In this document: piece after piece, positions 17,379-26,184 of the stretch
Numbering within the stretch: the stretch's first letter is position 1
Layout: the number at the start of each line of letters is the position of its first letter
NCBI GenBank assembly: GCA_946615865.1
Contig: CAMOIJ010000005.1
Coordinates: 1 to 64,000 of the forward strand
DNA length: 64,000 bases
Direction of reading: 5' to 3'
From: an uncultured Lachnospiraceae bacterium
Lineage (GTDB): Bacteria > Bacillota > Clostridia > Lachnospirales > Lachnospiraceae
Made by a program: the position numbers and the translations under genes
Notes under the pieces: model-generated
Told to the model about the DNA's origin: nothing
Databases searched by the model: none
The model's input: the letters and a program-made list of their open reading frames with translations, nothing else

Positions 17379-17843
17379 ATGAAGATGTGTGGACACTGCG
17401 GATCAGGCAACGACGACAACAGCAGATTCTGCATACACTGCGGGGCACCTCTTGAGACCCGGAGCGGAAGTGATGCAGACAGAGGGCCTAAGGAGGAGAT
17501 CATTTACACGGACGTGGCTCCGAGGAGCATTCCGATAGCGATTATTCTGTCGTTTGTCACCTGCGGTATTTACATGCTCTACTGGATCTACAGGCTCAAC
17601 GATGAGATCAATGAGCTTGCGCAGGATGAGACCGCGCCCGGCGGCGGACTGGTAATAATACTTACGGTCCTGTCCTGCGGCATTTACGGACTCTACTGGT
17701 ATTACAGGATGGGAGAGAAGTGTGATTACATCGCACAGACCCATACATCTAACAATGTCCTTTATCTTGTTCTCGGCATATTCGGGCTCGGGATCGTCTC
17801 GATCGCTCTAATGCAGGATACTGTCAACAGAGTGCTGGAGTAA
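17379..17843 (+). CDS. Zinc-ribbon membrane protein with DUF4234
   Basis: 154 residues. The N-terminal zinc ribbon is CGHCGSGNDDNSRFCIHCG. A short linker is followed by three hydrophobic segments: IPIAIILSFVTCGIYMLYWI, then a second GGGLVIILTVLSCGIYGLYW and a third near the end. The repeated CGIYxLYW pattern is typical of DUF4234. Probably an integral membrane protein with a cytoplasmic zinc ribbon. Function unknown. Packed between the kinase-like gene and a DUF2752 gene, a common pairing in Clostridia. Confidence 0.85.
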   Translation: MKMCGHCGSGNDDNSRFCIHCGAPLETRSGSDADRGPKEEIIYTDVAPRSIPIAIILSFVTCGIYMLYWIYRLNDEINELAQDETAPGGGLVIILTVLSCGIYGLYWYYRMGEKCDYIAQTHTSNNVLYLVLGIFGLGIVSIALMQDTVNRVLE

Positions 17844-17847
17844 GCGG

Positions 17848-18258
17848 ATGCGTCCGGATATGGTAAAAGAGAGTGGACCGGAAGGTCTTTATAGAGAAAG
17901 ATACAGCAGCAGAAAGATACGCTTTCTGCTGCTTGTCTGTCTTTTGGGGATTGCCTGCCTGATCTGGCTGAGAATGGGAGGACCATCGGTTCCCTGCGTA
18001 TTTCACAAACTGACGGGACTGGAGTGTCCCGGCTGCGGCGTCACCCGGATGATCCTAGCGCTCTCGAGACTGGATCTGCAGGCGGCCATGAAGGCCAACG
18101 CTTTTTTGACCGTTACACTGCCTTACCTGACCGTCCTCCTTCTATACAGCGCTTATAAATGGATAAGAAATGAAAAGGCGGGAGCAAAAGCTGAAGCCGC
18201 GGCAGTCGTTTACTGTATTGGTCTTATCTTATTCGGGATATTCAGAAATCTCACATGA
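17848..18258 (+). CDS. DUF2752 membrane protein
   Basis: 136 residues. The DUF2752 signature is LTGLECPGCGVTRMILALSR, with two or three hydrophobic helices around it. Four nt after the DUF4234 gene, whose end supplies the GGAG ribosome binding site. The TGA stop abuts the stop codon of the convergent PAP2 gene with no gap. Function unknown; the conserved Cys pair may bind metal. Confidence 0.85.
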   Translation: MRPDMVKESGPEGLYRERYSSRKIRFLLLVCLLGIACLIWLRMGGPSVPCVFHKLTGLECPGCGVTRMILALSRLDLQAAMKANAFLTVTLPYLTVLLLYSAYKWIRNEKAGAKAEAAAVVYCIGLILFGIFRNLT

Positions 18259-19224
18259 TCATCCTTTTTCTGCGGCCTGTCCGATGTTTCTGCGCCTGCG
18301 GACAGCTGTGAACAGAGCGGGATAACCGGCGACGATATAAAGGGTCAGACCAGTGTAGAGGATAACATGTCCCGCGGCAGTACCGGCCAGGGAATAGATC
18401 GGCTTTTTGAGGACGAGCATCCAAACAAGGGCAAACGGCACGCCGCATAATGCGCGGAGGATCTTCTGAGGGAGCGTACCTTCTGCTGTAAAGTGCACGT
18501 AGCGGATCTCGATGTAAGCCCCTGCCAGAACGCCTAAAAAGGCGCCGGCGGCCGCATAGCCGTCATTTTTCATAACGGTGGGATCTACAACAAGATCGCC
18601 GTCAATATAGTCCACAGGATAAGTTTTAAAAGTGAAATATATAATAGCGAGCACTGCCGCGGCACATCCGGCGGCGATCAGCTTGTTAAGAAGGGAACGG
18701 TCTTTCTTCACTTTTTCAAACAGGCGGGCGTTGACCGCGATCATGATCACGGAGATCATGATAGACGCCAGTACGTCCGTCAGAGTGTGAACTCCCAGAT
18801 AATTGCGGGATAATGCCGTAAGAAAGATGACCACGGCGCACAAAAAAGACACAGCCTTATTTTTATTCCACATCGAGAGAGAGCATGACCCGAAGAAAGA
18901 AGACGCTACCTGAGTGTGTCCGCTGGGAAAGGAGTAGCCTGTAGCGCTCTCGATGGCTTTTTCCGGAGGATCCAGCTGCGGCCACCGTACCCAGGGGCGG
19001 TAGATGCAAGCGGTCAGTTTGATGACATTGTTCAAAAAGAGACCGCTTACAGTATTGGTGATGAGCCAGTATCCGAAGACCCTGTCGACTGTCCAGAAGA
19101 TGATCACGCACAGGATGGCCGAACCGAACATCGCTATATTGGTGATCGTCATCATAAAGGAAGTCATAAGATCACCGGATGACTCTCGCAGTTGTTGAAG
19201 AAGCAGTAAATATCTCAGATCCAT
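18259..19224 (-). CDS. PAP2-family membrane phosphatase
   Basis: 321 residues with several membrane helices. The three PAP2 motifs are present: KLTACIYRPW (K-x6-RP), YSFPSGHTQ (PSGH), and SRNYLGVHTLTDV (SR-x5-H-x3-D). Such enzymes remove phosphate from lipid phosphates such as undecaprenyl diphosphate or phosphatidic acid at the outer membrane face. The C-terminal third adds further helices beyond the core, a form common in Firmicutes. Ribosome binding site AGAGAGGC. It follows the dhaK terminator on the same strand. Confidence 0.9.
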   Translation of the reverse strand: MDLRYLLLLQQLRESSGDLMTSFMMTITNIAMFGSAILCVIIFWTVDRVFGYWLITNTVSGLFLNNVIKLTACIYRPWVRWPQLDPPEKAIESATGYSFPSGHTQVASSFFGSCSLSMWNKNKAVSFLCAVVIFLTALSRNYLGVHTLTDVLASIMISVIMIAVNARLFEKVKKDRSLLNKLIAAGCAAAVLAIIYFTFKTYPVDYIDGDLVVDPTVMKNDGYAAAGAFLGVLAGAYIEIRYVHFTAEGTLPQKILRALCGVPFALVWMLVLKKPIYSLAGTAAGHVILYTGLTLYIVAGYPALFTAVRRRRNIGQAAEKG

Positions 19225-19252
19225 GTAAAAGCCTCTCTTTTTGAAAATTAAT

Positions 19253-19283
19253 GCAGGGCCGGCAGTTCAACTGCCGGCCCTGC
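19253..19283 (-). terminator. Terminator after dhaK
   Basis: Perfect 15-bp inverted repeat (GCAGGGCCGGCAGTT and its complement) with a 1-nt centre. On the minus strand it is followed by a T-rich stretch (ATTAATTTTC), about 80 nt after the dhaK stop. Confidence 0.75.
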
Positions 19284-19362
19284 TCTGTGCTTAATTATAA
19301 ATGCGATCAGATTCGGATGCAACTGTTTACAGTAGCTGATCGGCCCTGACGGGTCAGGTGCT

Positions 19363-20361
19363 TCAGAACTGAGTGAACGCAGGCGTGTCAGCCGGTGCAT
19401 TCAGAAGAGCTTCGAGCTCATCATCCAGTTTCAGAAGGGAGATGGAGAAGCCGGCCATGTCGAGGGAAGTCATGTAGTTGCCTACCAGAGTCTTGGCAAC
19501 GACGATGCCCTTGTCAGCGAGGACTTTGGAGACCTCAAGGTTGGCAATGTAGAGCTCGCTCAGAGGTGTAGCGCCCATGCCGTTGACCATAACGGCAACT
19601 CTGTCACCTGCGCCATAGATGCCTTCCGCGAGGATCTTGTCAAGGAGCTGGTCAACAGTGGCGTCAGCTGTGCCGATCTTCTCCTTGTGGGTTCCGGGCT
19701 CGCCGTGGATACCGATACCGATCTCAACCTCGTCATCCTCCAGCTCGAATCCGGGCTTTCCTACTGCGGGGACCGTGCAGGGCTCAATGCCCATGCCCAT
19801 GGAGCGCACATTGGCGATAACCTTCTCAGCTACAGCCTTTACTTCCGCAAGGCTTGCGCCTTCTTCCGCCTTGGCGCCTGCGATCTTGTGAACGAAGATC
19901 GTGCCTGCGATGCCTCTGCGGCCGGTTGTCCATGTGCTGTTCTCAACAGCGACGTCGTCTGCTACGACGACCTTTTCGACCTCAATGTCTTCGTCGGATG
20001 CCATATCAGCTGCCATCTCGAAGTTCATGACATCACCCGTGTAGTTCTTGATGATCAAAAGAGCGCCTTTGCCGCACTCAGTTGCCTTGATGGCCTCATA
20101 GACCTGGTCGGGAGTGGGTGAAGTGAACACTGCGCCTGCAACTGCGCCGTCCAGCATTCCTTTTCCTACAAATCCGCCGTGTGCCGGCTCGTGTCCGGAT
20201 CCGCCGCCCGAGATCAGAACGACCTTATCGGTCTTCTTGGCGCCGGTACGGATCATGACGTCCGTGCCTTCCACGCGCTCAACGTACTGAGGGCATGCGG
20301 CAGCCATACCGCGGAGCATCTCATCAACTACATTGTCGACCCCATTGATAAGTTTCTTCAT
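19363..20361 (-). CDS. dhaK: Dihydroxyacetone kinase subunit DhaK
   Basis: 332 residues from the ATG at 20361 (MKKLINGVDNVVDEM), which has AGGAGGT at ideal spacing; a longer in-frame start at 20397 has none. DhaK binds dihydroxyacetone covalently through a His, here in IGIGIHGEPGTHKE, and passes it to DhaL for phosphorylation. GGGSGHEPAHGGFVG near residue 50 is the other substrate loop. Length matches the PTS-dependent enzyme. It is the last gene of the dhaL-dhaM-dhaK operon, separated from dhaM by 97 nt. Confidence 0.95.
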   Translation of the reverse strand: MKKLINGVDNVVDEMLRGMAAACPQYVERVEGTDVMIRTGAKKTDKVVLISGGGSGHEPAHGGFVGKGMLDGAVAGAVFTSPTPDQVYEAIKATECGKGALLIIKNYTGDVMNFEMAADMASDEDIEVEKVVVADDVAVENSTWTTGRRGIAGTIFVHKIAGAKAEEGASLAEVKAVAEKVIANVRSMGMGIEPCTVPAVGKPGFELEDDEVEIGIGIHGEPGTHKEKIGTADATVDQLLDKILAEGIYGAGDRVAVMVNGMGATPLSELYIANLEVSKVLADKGIVVAKTLVGNYMTSLDMAGFSISLLKLDDELEALLNAPADTPAFTQF

Positions 20362-20458
20362 TTGGATACCTCCTGTTAATACATTGATTTCATGCATTTA
20401 TGATTGTCAGTATTCATTCCCCAAAATGAAATACTGAAAATGCCGTGAATGAAAAGCG

Positions 20459-20848
20459 TCAGCTGAGCTTGGATGCGGTCCTTGCCTCCTCTGCGGCTTC
20501 GATCACTTCATCGAGAGAAGCCCCTGATGTGGAGGTTACCGCAGCGCTGATCGCGCCCTCGAGGATCGGGGCGTCTGCGATTCGGACATTAATGTCGCTC
20601 TCAAGCATCTCGATCGCCATCTCGGCGCTCATGATGCCGCTGCCCAGATCGGCGAGTACGGCGACGCCGTCGCCGGTGTCTGCTTTCTCGATCGCCTCCT
20701 GGATCTTCATCGCATCTGTGCCGATTGAACCGTCCTCCATTCCGCCGGCTGCAATGATGTGCTCATTCTCAGCAGCCATCTGCATTGCAAGGTCATAAAT
20801 ACCCTCAGCGACTTTCCAACTGTGGGATACAATAACGATGCCTACCAT
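20459..20848 (-). CDS. dhaM: Dihydroxyacetone kinase phosphotransferase subunit DhaM
   Basis: 129 residues; a single EIIA-mannose-like domain, the short Gram-positive form without the HPr and EI domains of the Escherichia coli protein. The phospho-acceptor His is His9 in IVIVSHSWKVAEG. DLGSGIMSAEMAIE is also conserved. It carries phosphate from HPr to the ADP bound on DhaL. It begins 4 nt after the dhaL stop, so translational coupling is likely. Confidence 0.94.
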   Translation of the reverse strand: MVGIVIVSHSWKVAEGIYDLAMQMAAENEHIIAAGGMEDGSIGTDAMKIQEAIEKADTGDGVAVLADLGSGIMSAEMAIEMLESDINVRIADAPILEGAISAAVTSTSGASLDEVIEAAEEARTASKLS

Positions 20849-20852
20849 AAGA

Positions 20853-21476
20853 TCACATCCCCTTTACAAAATCACGAATAGACTCAAGTGTATAGGTGGC
20901 GGAAGTGGCGCCCGGATCCTGATGGCCGATGCTGCGTTCTCCCAGATAGCTCGCGCGTCCCTTTGTGGCGATGATGGTCTTTGTGAATTCCACGCCTTCC
21001 TCGGCCGCCTTGCACATCGCGTCCAGAGCATCCGGAAGTGAAGCGCCGCCGTCGATGGCTGCCGCATAAGCTTCGGAAGCGGGGATGATGGCGTCGAGCA
21101 TAGTCTTTTCACCTTTTACAGCCTTGCCGCGTTTCTGAATCCCTGCGATCACTGCATCAAAAATAGCCTTGCCGTCTTCAGGCGTAAGAGATGTCTTGCC
21201 TGCGCAGACTTTGCCGGCCTGCATATAAGCGGTGCCGTAGAGAGGACCTGACGCGCCGCCCACCTTGGAGAGCAGGGTCATGCCGGTCTTCTTGAGGAGT
21301 TCGCCGATATTGTCGCTGTCCTTGGGCAGGACTCCCAGAACTTCCGTGAAACCTCTGGCCATGTTGATCCCGTGGTCTGCATCGCCGATCTCGCGGTCGA
21401 GCTCAGTAAGGAATTCTTTTTCCTCAATGATACGGGTTCCGATCTTTTCGATGCACTCATAAATCTTTGATGCCAT
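20853..21476 (-). CDS. dhaL: Dihydroxyacetone kinase nucleotide-binding subunit DhaL
   Basis: 207 residues. All-helical ADP-binding subunit. DREIGDADHGINMARGF holds the Asp residues that bind the two magnesium ions and ADP. GGASGPLYGTAY and the C-terminal GHQDPGATSATYTL are standard. It is transcribed first in the operon, which has the order L-M-K instead of the usual K-L-M. Ribosome binding site GGAGGTAAC. An extended -10 promoter lies about 75 nt upstream. Confidence 0.95.
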   Translation of the reverse strand: MASKIYECIEKIGTRIIEEKEFLTELDREIGDADHGINMARGFTEVLGVLPKDSDNIGELLKKTGMTLLSKVGGASGPLYGTAYMQAGKVCAGKTSLTPEDGKAIFDAVIAGIQKRGKAVKGEKTMLDAIIPASEAYAAAIDGGASLPDALDAMCKAAEEGVEFTKTIIATKGRASYLGERSIGHQDPGATSATYTLESIRDFVKGM

Positions 21477-21550
21477 AAACTGTTACCTCCAAATACAAAT
21501 ATTGGTTTCTGCCGTTTCTACCCCAATAAAAACAGTAGAATTCTATAAAA

Positions 21551-21559
21551 ATTATATCA
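21551..21559 (-). promoter_or_regulatory. Extended -10 promoter of the dha operon
   Basis: On the minus strand TGATATAAT, a consensus extended -10. Just upstream (21575-21584) is the palindrome TAAACGTTTA, a possible regulator site overlapping the -35 region. Confidence 0.6.
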
Positions 21560-21665
21560 CTATTATCAGAAAGTTAAACGTTTATACATGTTTTTTTCAT
21601 GGAATATCACTAAAAAAGTTTGTTCAGGTTATCAGCAAAGATCATTTTTAATATGTTCAGAATAC

Positions 21666-21695
21666 TTGCGCGCGGTTTGTTCATTAGGGTATAAT
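21666..21695 (+). promoter_or_regulatory. Promoter of PIN/NYN-like gene
   Basis: TTGCGC, 18-bp spacer, TATAAT (21690-21695). Transcription would begin near 21702, which argues for the ATG at 21726 and against the GTG at 21702 as the start codon. Confidence 0.6.
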
Positions 21696-21725
21696 GCATG
21701 AGTGCCGACCGACCAGGTATATCAT

Positions 21726-23024
21726 ATGAAACATTATTTGATCGACAGCGAGAATGTCGGAGATTTCTGGATTCCGCTGCTGGAACTTCCGGCAGACAGG
21801 GCGGAGCTGATCGTTTTTTATACAAAGAACAGCCCCCATATGAGTTATGACAGTCTCATCAAACTCAAGGAATCGGACAGAAAAGTCACTTTTATCAAAT
21901 GCTATGAGGGAACAAACGCTCTTGATTTCCAGCTCTGCTCGGAACTGGGCTTCCTCATCGCACAAAATCCGGGTGACGAATTCATCATCGTGACAAACGA
22001 CACGGGATACGACGCGGCGGTGAAGTATTGGAGACGAAAAGAGTATTCCGTAAAGAGGATTGCCGGTAAGGACAGCCGGACCGGCAGCCGCAGAAGAGGC
22101 ACCACTGCCAGGAGCGATGTCGCCGCGGAAGTGAGCTCGATCCTCCACAAACTTGTGAGGGTGCCTGATCATGAAGAGAGCGACGAACGGGAAGAACAGG
22201 CCGGGGAAGAGACAATGGTTACCGCGTCTGAGGCTTTTATGGCCTCGGAAACGGATCCGGAAGAGGATTATGACGAAGAGAAACCTGATCTGACCGCGGA
22301 TGAGTATCCGGAAGAAGAATTTTCTGATGAGGATTATGAAGAGGATTCTGAAGAGTATACCGAGGAGTCTCCCGAAGAGGAGCCGGCGGATATCTTTGAA
22401 GAGACGGCCGCGGTTGACGCTGATGCAGAATCTGATGAAGCTTCCCAAACTTCTGAGATCCCGGAGCCGGAGAGCGCTGACCCTGCAGATGAGGGGAAAG
22501 ATGATGATGGGTCCGCCGATATTTTGACCGGCGAAGAACCCGCCGGCGGCGACGCAGATATCTCCTCCGACGACAGCGAAGATGAAACAGAAAAGTCTTC
22601 GGAAAACGAAAAGGCTGAAGCATTTATCCCCGATCCCGACGAGATCACGGCGATCGTCAGCTGCATAGGAATGGAGAATCTGGCGGAACTTCATAACCAG
22701 CTGATCCAGTTCTACGGAGATGACGGAAAAGATGTCTATCAGTCCCTCAAATCCGGCACATTAACGATCGAGAAGAAGGACTGGGACAAAGCGGAAAAAT
22801 TCCTCTATTATTGCGTTCTGATCTTCAGGCACAGTGATGTGCCCCAGGAGGAACTCAGCGAGGAGAATATCAGCGAATTCGCCCAGTTCCTGATCGGAGC
22901 CGAAAACAAGAGAAAGAATCTCAACTCTCTGCGCTATGCGCTTCTCAAGCATTATGGCAAGGAAAAAGGCCGCAGATACTATTTTATGCTGAAGCCTTAT
23001 GTGAAAGCACTTAACCAGATGTAA
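21726..23024 (+). CDS. PIN/NYN-like domain protein with long acidic linker
   Basis: 432 residues. The N-terminal 120 residues look like a PIN-like/NYN nuclease fold: HYLIDSENVGDFWIPLLEL begins with a strand ending in an Asp, and DEFIIVTNDTGYDAAV carries a second acidic strand end, as expected for metal-dependent RNA cleavage. A basic patch (KDSRTGSRRRG) follows. Residues of about 145-305 are extremely Asp/Glu-rich and probably disordered. The C-terminal 120 residues (from PDEITAIVSCIGMENLAELH) form a helical domain I do not recognise, ending in a basic YALLKHYGKEKGRRYYF stretch. Monocistronic, divergent from the dha operon. The nuclease function is inferred. Confidence 0.75.
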   Translation: MKHYLIDSENVGDFWIPLLELPADRAELIVFYTKNSPHMSYDSLIKLKESDRKVTFIKCYEGTNALDFQLCSELGFLIAQNPGDEFIIVTNDTGYDAAVKYWRRKEYSVKRIAGKDSRTGSRRRGTTARSDVAAEVSSILHKLVRVPDHEESDEREEQAGEETMVTASEAFMASETDPEEDYDEEKPDLTADEYPEEEFSDEDYEEDSEEYTEESPEEEPADIFEETAAVDADAESDEASQTSEIPEPESADPADEGKDDDGSADILTGEEPAGGDADISSDDSEDETEKSSENEKAEAFIPDPDEITAIVSCIGMENLAELHNQLIQFYGDDGKDVYQSLKSGTLTIEKKDWDKAEKFLYYCVLIFRHSDVPQEELSEENISEFAQFLIGAENKRKNLNSLRYALLKHYGKEKGRRYYFMLKPYVKALNQM

Positions 23025-23048
23025 AAAAGGAAAATCGGTCGGCTGTAC

Positions 23049-23103
23049 AGGGGCTGTGAAGAAATGAGTCTTATAAAAGACCCGTCTTCACCGCCTCTTT
23101 TTA
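23049..23103 (+). terminator. Probable terminator after PIN/NYN-like gene
   Basis: Stem GTGAAGA/TCTTCAC with an inner GTCTT/AAGAC stem and a short outer extension, followed by a T-run at 23098-23102. Confidence 0.55.
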
Positions 23104-23231
23104 TGGATTCTAAAGCGATATACGGTTATAATGTACACGACTGTGTAAATACTTCGGTGGAAATTTTGACCCGTCAGTGGTAGGATATGATTCATAATGA
23201 GAACACCGGGTCTTAGTGGCGGAGACGATGT

Positions 23232-23876
23232 ATGACAAAAAACAGATGGGCAGCGGTCCTTGCGGCTGCAGGTCTTGCCGCACTGCTGATATCATGCGGG
23301 AAGGGCGATAAGAGTAATAACGCGGGAGACGCCGGGACTACTGCCGGGCTCCTTTCAGAGTATGCCGATACTGACATAGAAGAGGACTCGGAGCAGGAGG
23401 AAAATGAAGCGGTGGAGCCCGCGGCTTCAACGGATCTTTTTTTCGAGGAAGGGAATGTCTGCACACAGTTTATCCGCCTCACGCCGCCTCAGGAATGGGA
23501 CAGCGGGGTGAGTTATCACTATTTTCAGGAGCCGGACGACGGCAGATACGCTCTGGATATCATTGAAAACAGCAGTATGACAGCGACCGACGGCGTCGGA
23601 GGATTTGTGTATTCCATTGTCCTGTATGACTCATATACAGAAGAACGCGGTATGGAAAACTCGGGATACGCGGGAATGCTCAGGGGAGACGACGGGAGTT
23701 TTTACTATGTGTTTCTGGAGTTTCCCACCGGGAAACAGTATACGGAGGGGACTGAGGAAGCGTACAGAAGAGCTGCGGATACCAAGAGCTGGATCGCAGG
23801 AAATATAGAAGGAAGAAACGGATACACTTTCGAGGCCGGAAAGGAACCTGAGAATGATACAGGAGAAGATAAATAA
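23232..23876 (+). CDS. Lipoprotein, function unknown
   Basis: 214 residues. The lipoprotein signal MTKNRWAAVLAAAGLAALL ends in lipobox LISC (Cys about 22). An acidic spacer (DIEEDSEQEENEAVEP) is followed by a globular part with TPPQEWDSGVSYHYFQE and VYSIVLYDSYTEERG. I do not recognise a family. It overlaps the next lipoprotein gene by 23 nt and is predicted to be surface-anchored. Confidence 0.75.
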   Translation: MTKNRWAAVLAAAGLAALLISCGKGDKSNNAGDAGTTAGLLSEYADTDIEEDSEQEENEAVEPAASTDLFFEEGNVCTQFIRLTPPQEWDSGVSYHYFQEPDDGRYALDIIENSSMTATDGVGGFVYSIVLYDSYTEERGMENSGYAGMLRGDDGSFYYVFLEFPTGKQYTEGTEEAYRRAADTKSWIAGNIEGRNGYTFEAGKEPENDTGEDK

Positions 23877-24579
23877 GAACATAAGGAGTCTTACAGAACG
23901 GATCAGACGATTCATGATCATTGCCGCCGCTGCTGTGATCATGACCGGATGCGCCGCGAATCCGCAGCCCGGTACTCCTGCGGAGGAAGCAGGCACAGCG
24001 GAGACTGAAAAGCCCGCTGCCGAAAACACGACTTCGGGCAAGACGGACGCACCGGGCGGAGAATCCGAGGAAAAACAGTCTTCAGAGGCGCAGAGCACCG
24101 TGGAAGTGAAGCCGCAGGAGGAAGAAAAGGTAACTCTCGTGATCCCGACTGTCTATGAGAATGTCAGCACGCAGGAAGAAGCTGATGAGATCAGGGACAG
24201 GAATGGATATGAGAGCGCGACCCTCGAGGAGGACGGCAGTCTTACCATTGTCATGAACCGCAGCCAGTATGATGAGCTGATTAGCGACTTCAGGGAATCA
24301 GTAGATCGGGGTATCGCGGAGATCGTAAGTGAAGATTACGGCTCTTCGATTGAAAAGATTGAATATAATGATGATTACAGCGTATTTACCGTGACGGTGT
24401 CCACAGAGGAGATCGGGATCCCGGAGCGTCAGACGGCCAATGAGCTTGTGATGTACGGCACGCTGTATCATATATATACTGCAGGCGATGCGGATCACAT
24501 CCGGGTCGATTATGTGAACCGTGATTCCGGCGAGGTCATTGAATCTGCGGATTCGGGGAGTCTTGACAACGCCTATTGA
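23854..24579 (+). CDS. Lipoprotein, function unknown
   Basis: 241 residues. The ATG at 23854 has AAAGGAA 7 nt upstream, inside the preceding gene; an ATG at 23914 would give a signal with no positive n-region. The signal has an unusually long basic n-region (KINKNIRSLTERIRR), a hydrophobic core and lipobox IMTGC. A low-complexity Glu/Thr/Pro spacer is followed by a domain containing LEEDGSLTIVMNRSQYDELI and ending SGEVIESADSG. Family not recognised. Translationally coupled to the upstream lipoprotein. Confidence 0.75.
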   Translation: MIQEKINKNIRSLTERIRRFMIIAAAAVIMTGCAANPQPGTPAEEAGTAETEKPAAENTTSGKTDAPGGESEEKQSSEAQSTVEVKPQEEEKVTLVIPTVYENVSTQEEADEIRDRNGYESATLEEDGSLTIVMNRSQYDELISDFRESVDRGIAEIVSEDYGSSIEKIEYNDDYSVFTVTVSTEEIGIPERQTANELVMYGTLYHIYTAGDADHIRVDYVNRDSGEVIESADSGSLDNAY

Positions 24580-24632
24580 GACAGAGGCACCGTCGGTCTT
24601 GAGCGGGTGTCACGAAGTGAAGGGAGGTCTTT

Positions 24633-25433
24633 ATGAAGCACTTGGGAAGGTTTTCCGACAGAAGAAAAGAAGCGGCTTATCTTCGTTCCCTTAAGGGAGA
24701 AGAGAAATATGAGGCTCTTAACGAGATCATAGAGCAGTCAAAGCATATTGCTTTCTTTGGCGGCGCGGGCGTTTCCACAGAGAGCGGCATTCCGGACTTC
24801 AGAAGTAAGGACGGCCTTTACAATCAGCACGACGTCAGGTTCGACAGGTACCAGCCCGAATACCTTCTCAGCAGCAGCTGCCTCTACCATGAGCCTAAGG
24901 TGTTTTTTGAATTCTACCGCCAGAAAATGGACGCAAGGCATTGCCTTCCCAACAGAGCGCACGTCAAACTGGCTCAGATGGAGGAAAAAGGGAAGCTTGA
25001 CGGGATCATTACCCAGAATATTGACGGCCTTCACCAGAAGGCCGGCAGTAAGACAGTATACGAGGTGCACGGCTCGACGCTCAGAAACTATTGCGACCGA
25101 TGCGGAAAGAAATATCCTGAGAGTTATATCTATGACAGCGACGAGGCTGTACCGCACTGCGCATGCGGCGGCATGATCAGGCCTGATGTAACGCTTTACG
25201 GTGAATCTCTTCCCGTGGCCGCATGGGAAGGAGCGGAGCGCCTTATTCAGAAAGCAGACTGCCTGATCGTGGGAGGAACATCCCTTACGGTCTATCCCGC
25301 GGCTTCACTGGTCCGCTATTACAGCGGCGGATACCTGATCATCGTAAATCGTGATCACACAGGCCAGGAGGACTGGGCGGACCTCACATTCAACGAGAGT
25401 ATCGGAGAAGTCTTTTCTCATATCGAAATTTGA
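24633..25433 (+). CDS. cobB: NAD-dependent protein deacylase (sirtuin)
   Basis: 266 residues. Sirtuins remove acyl groups from lysine using NAD. Motifs are FGGAGVSTESGIPDFRS (NAD binding), ITQNIDGLHQKAGS, the catalytic His in YEVHGSTL, and a zinc site CDRC plus CAC. VGGTSLTVYPAA and IIVNRD close the Rossmann fold. There is a roughly 30-residue N-terminal extension before the core, common in Clostridial members. Ribosome binding site AAGGGAGG. It follows the lipoprotein pair and precedes a CpXC gene. Confidence 0.93.
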   Translation: MKHLGRFSDRRKEAAYLRSLKGEEKYEALNEIIEQSKHIAFFGGAGVSTESGIPDFRSKDGLYNQHDVRFDRYQPEYLLSSSCLYHEPKVFFEFYRQKMDARHCLPNRAHVKLAQMEEKGKLDGIITQNIDGLHQKAGSKTVYEVHGSTLRNYCDRCGKKYPESYIYDSDEAVPHCACGGMIRPDVTLYGESLPVAAWEGAERLIQKADCLIVGGTSLTVYPAASLVRYYSGGYLIIVNRDHTGQEDWADLTFNESIGEVFSHIEI

Positions 25434-25479
25434 CGATCAATAATCAAGCGAACGGGCTGAAAGGAAAGTCTAAGGTACA

Positions 25480-26151
25480 ATGTCAGAGAAAGAGATCAAG
25501 AGGATCAAATGTCCCAAATGCGGAGCGCTGCATGATTTTGAGATCTGGGTCAGGATCAATACGGACCTTGACCCTGTACTGGGGAAAAAAGTAAAGAGCG
25601 GAGAACTGTTCAGGACAACATGTCCCTTCTGCGGACAGAAGATCGACGTCGTGTATCCGTGCCTTTACCATGAGATGGAAAATAAGGTCATGATCTATTA
25701 CGCGCCCGGAGCGCAGGCAATGAAGGACGCTGAAGCAGCTTTTGACGAAGGCTCGGAAGAAGCTGCCAGAGAACGAGGCTTCGATCCGGCGCAGAGAGGC
25801 TACAGAAACCGCGTAGTCGGAAGCCTGTATGACCTGCAGGAGAAGATAGCGATATTCGATGCAGGCCTCGACGACCGGGTAGTGGAGATCTGCAAGGTCA
25901 TGGTCGGCAGCGAATTGCAGCAGTCCCAGCCGCAAGCTGAATTTGACGATCTTTTGTTCTATAAGGACAGCACAGGCTGGCGCCTTGCCCTTATGAAAAA
26001 CGGGAATGCGTTTGCTTCTGTGGCGCTGCCCCCGGAGATTTATAACGCGGTCGGCGATCACTATAAACCGTTGATCGACCGCTTCGGGGATGAGAAAGTG
26101 ATCGATATGAACTGGGTAATGAACAGCGTTAACAGGGCAGAAGAAAAATAA
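25480..26151 (+). CDS. CpXC-domain protein
   Basis: 223 residues. The CpXC domain has two Cys pairs, IKCPKCGALHDFEIW and TTCPFCGQKIDVVYP, which form a zinc-ribbon-like fold. The C-terminal half (LYDLQEKIAIFDAGLDDRVV) is helical and then beta-rich and resembles the companion region found in other CpXC proteins. Role unknown. Probably cytoplasmic: there is no signal or membrane segment. Same strand and direction as the sirtuin gene, 46 nt downstream. Confidence 0.82.
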   Translation: MSEKEIKRIKCPKCGALHDFEIWVRINTDLDPVLGKKVKSGELFRTTCPFCGQKIDVVYPCLYHEMENKVMIYYAPGAQAMKDAEAAFDEGSEEAARERGFDPAQRGYRNRVVGSLYDLQEKIAIFDAGLDDRVVEICKVMVGSELQQSQPQAEFDDLLFYKDSTGWRLALMKNGNAFASVALPPEIYNAVGDHYKPLIDRFGDEKVIDMNWVMNSVNRAEEK

Positions 26152-26184
26152 GAACTGCCTTCAACATATCAGGAGGAATAAAGA

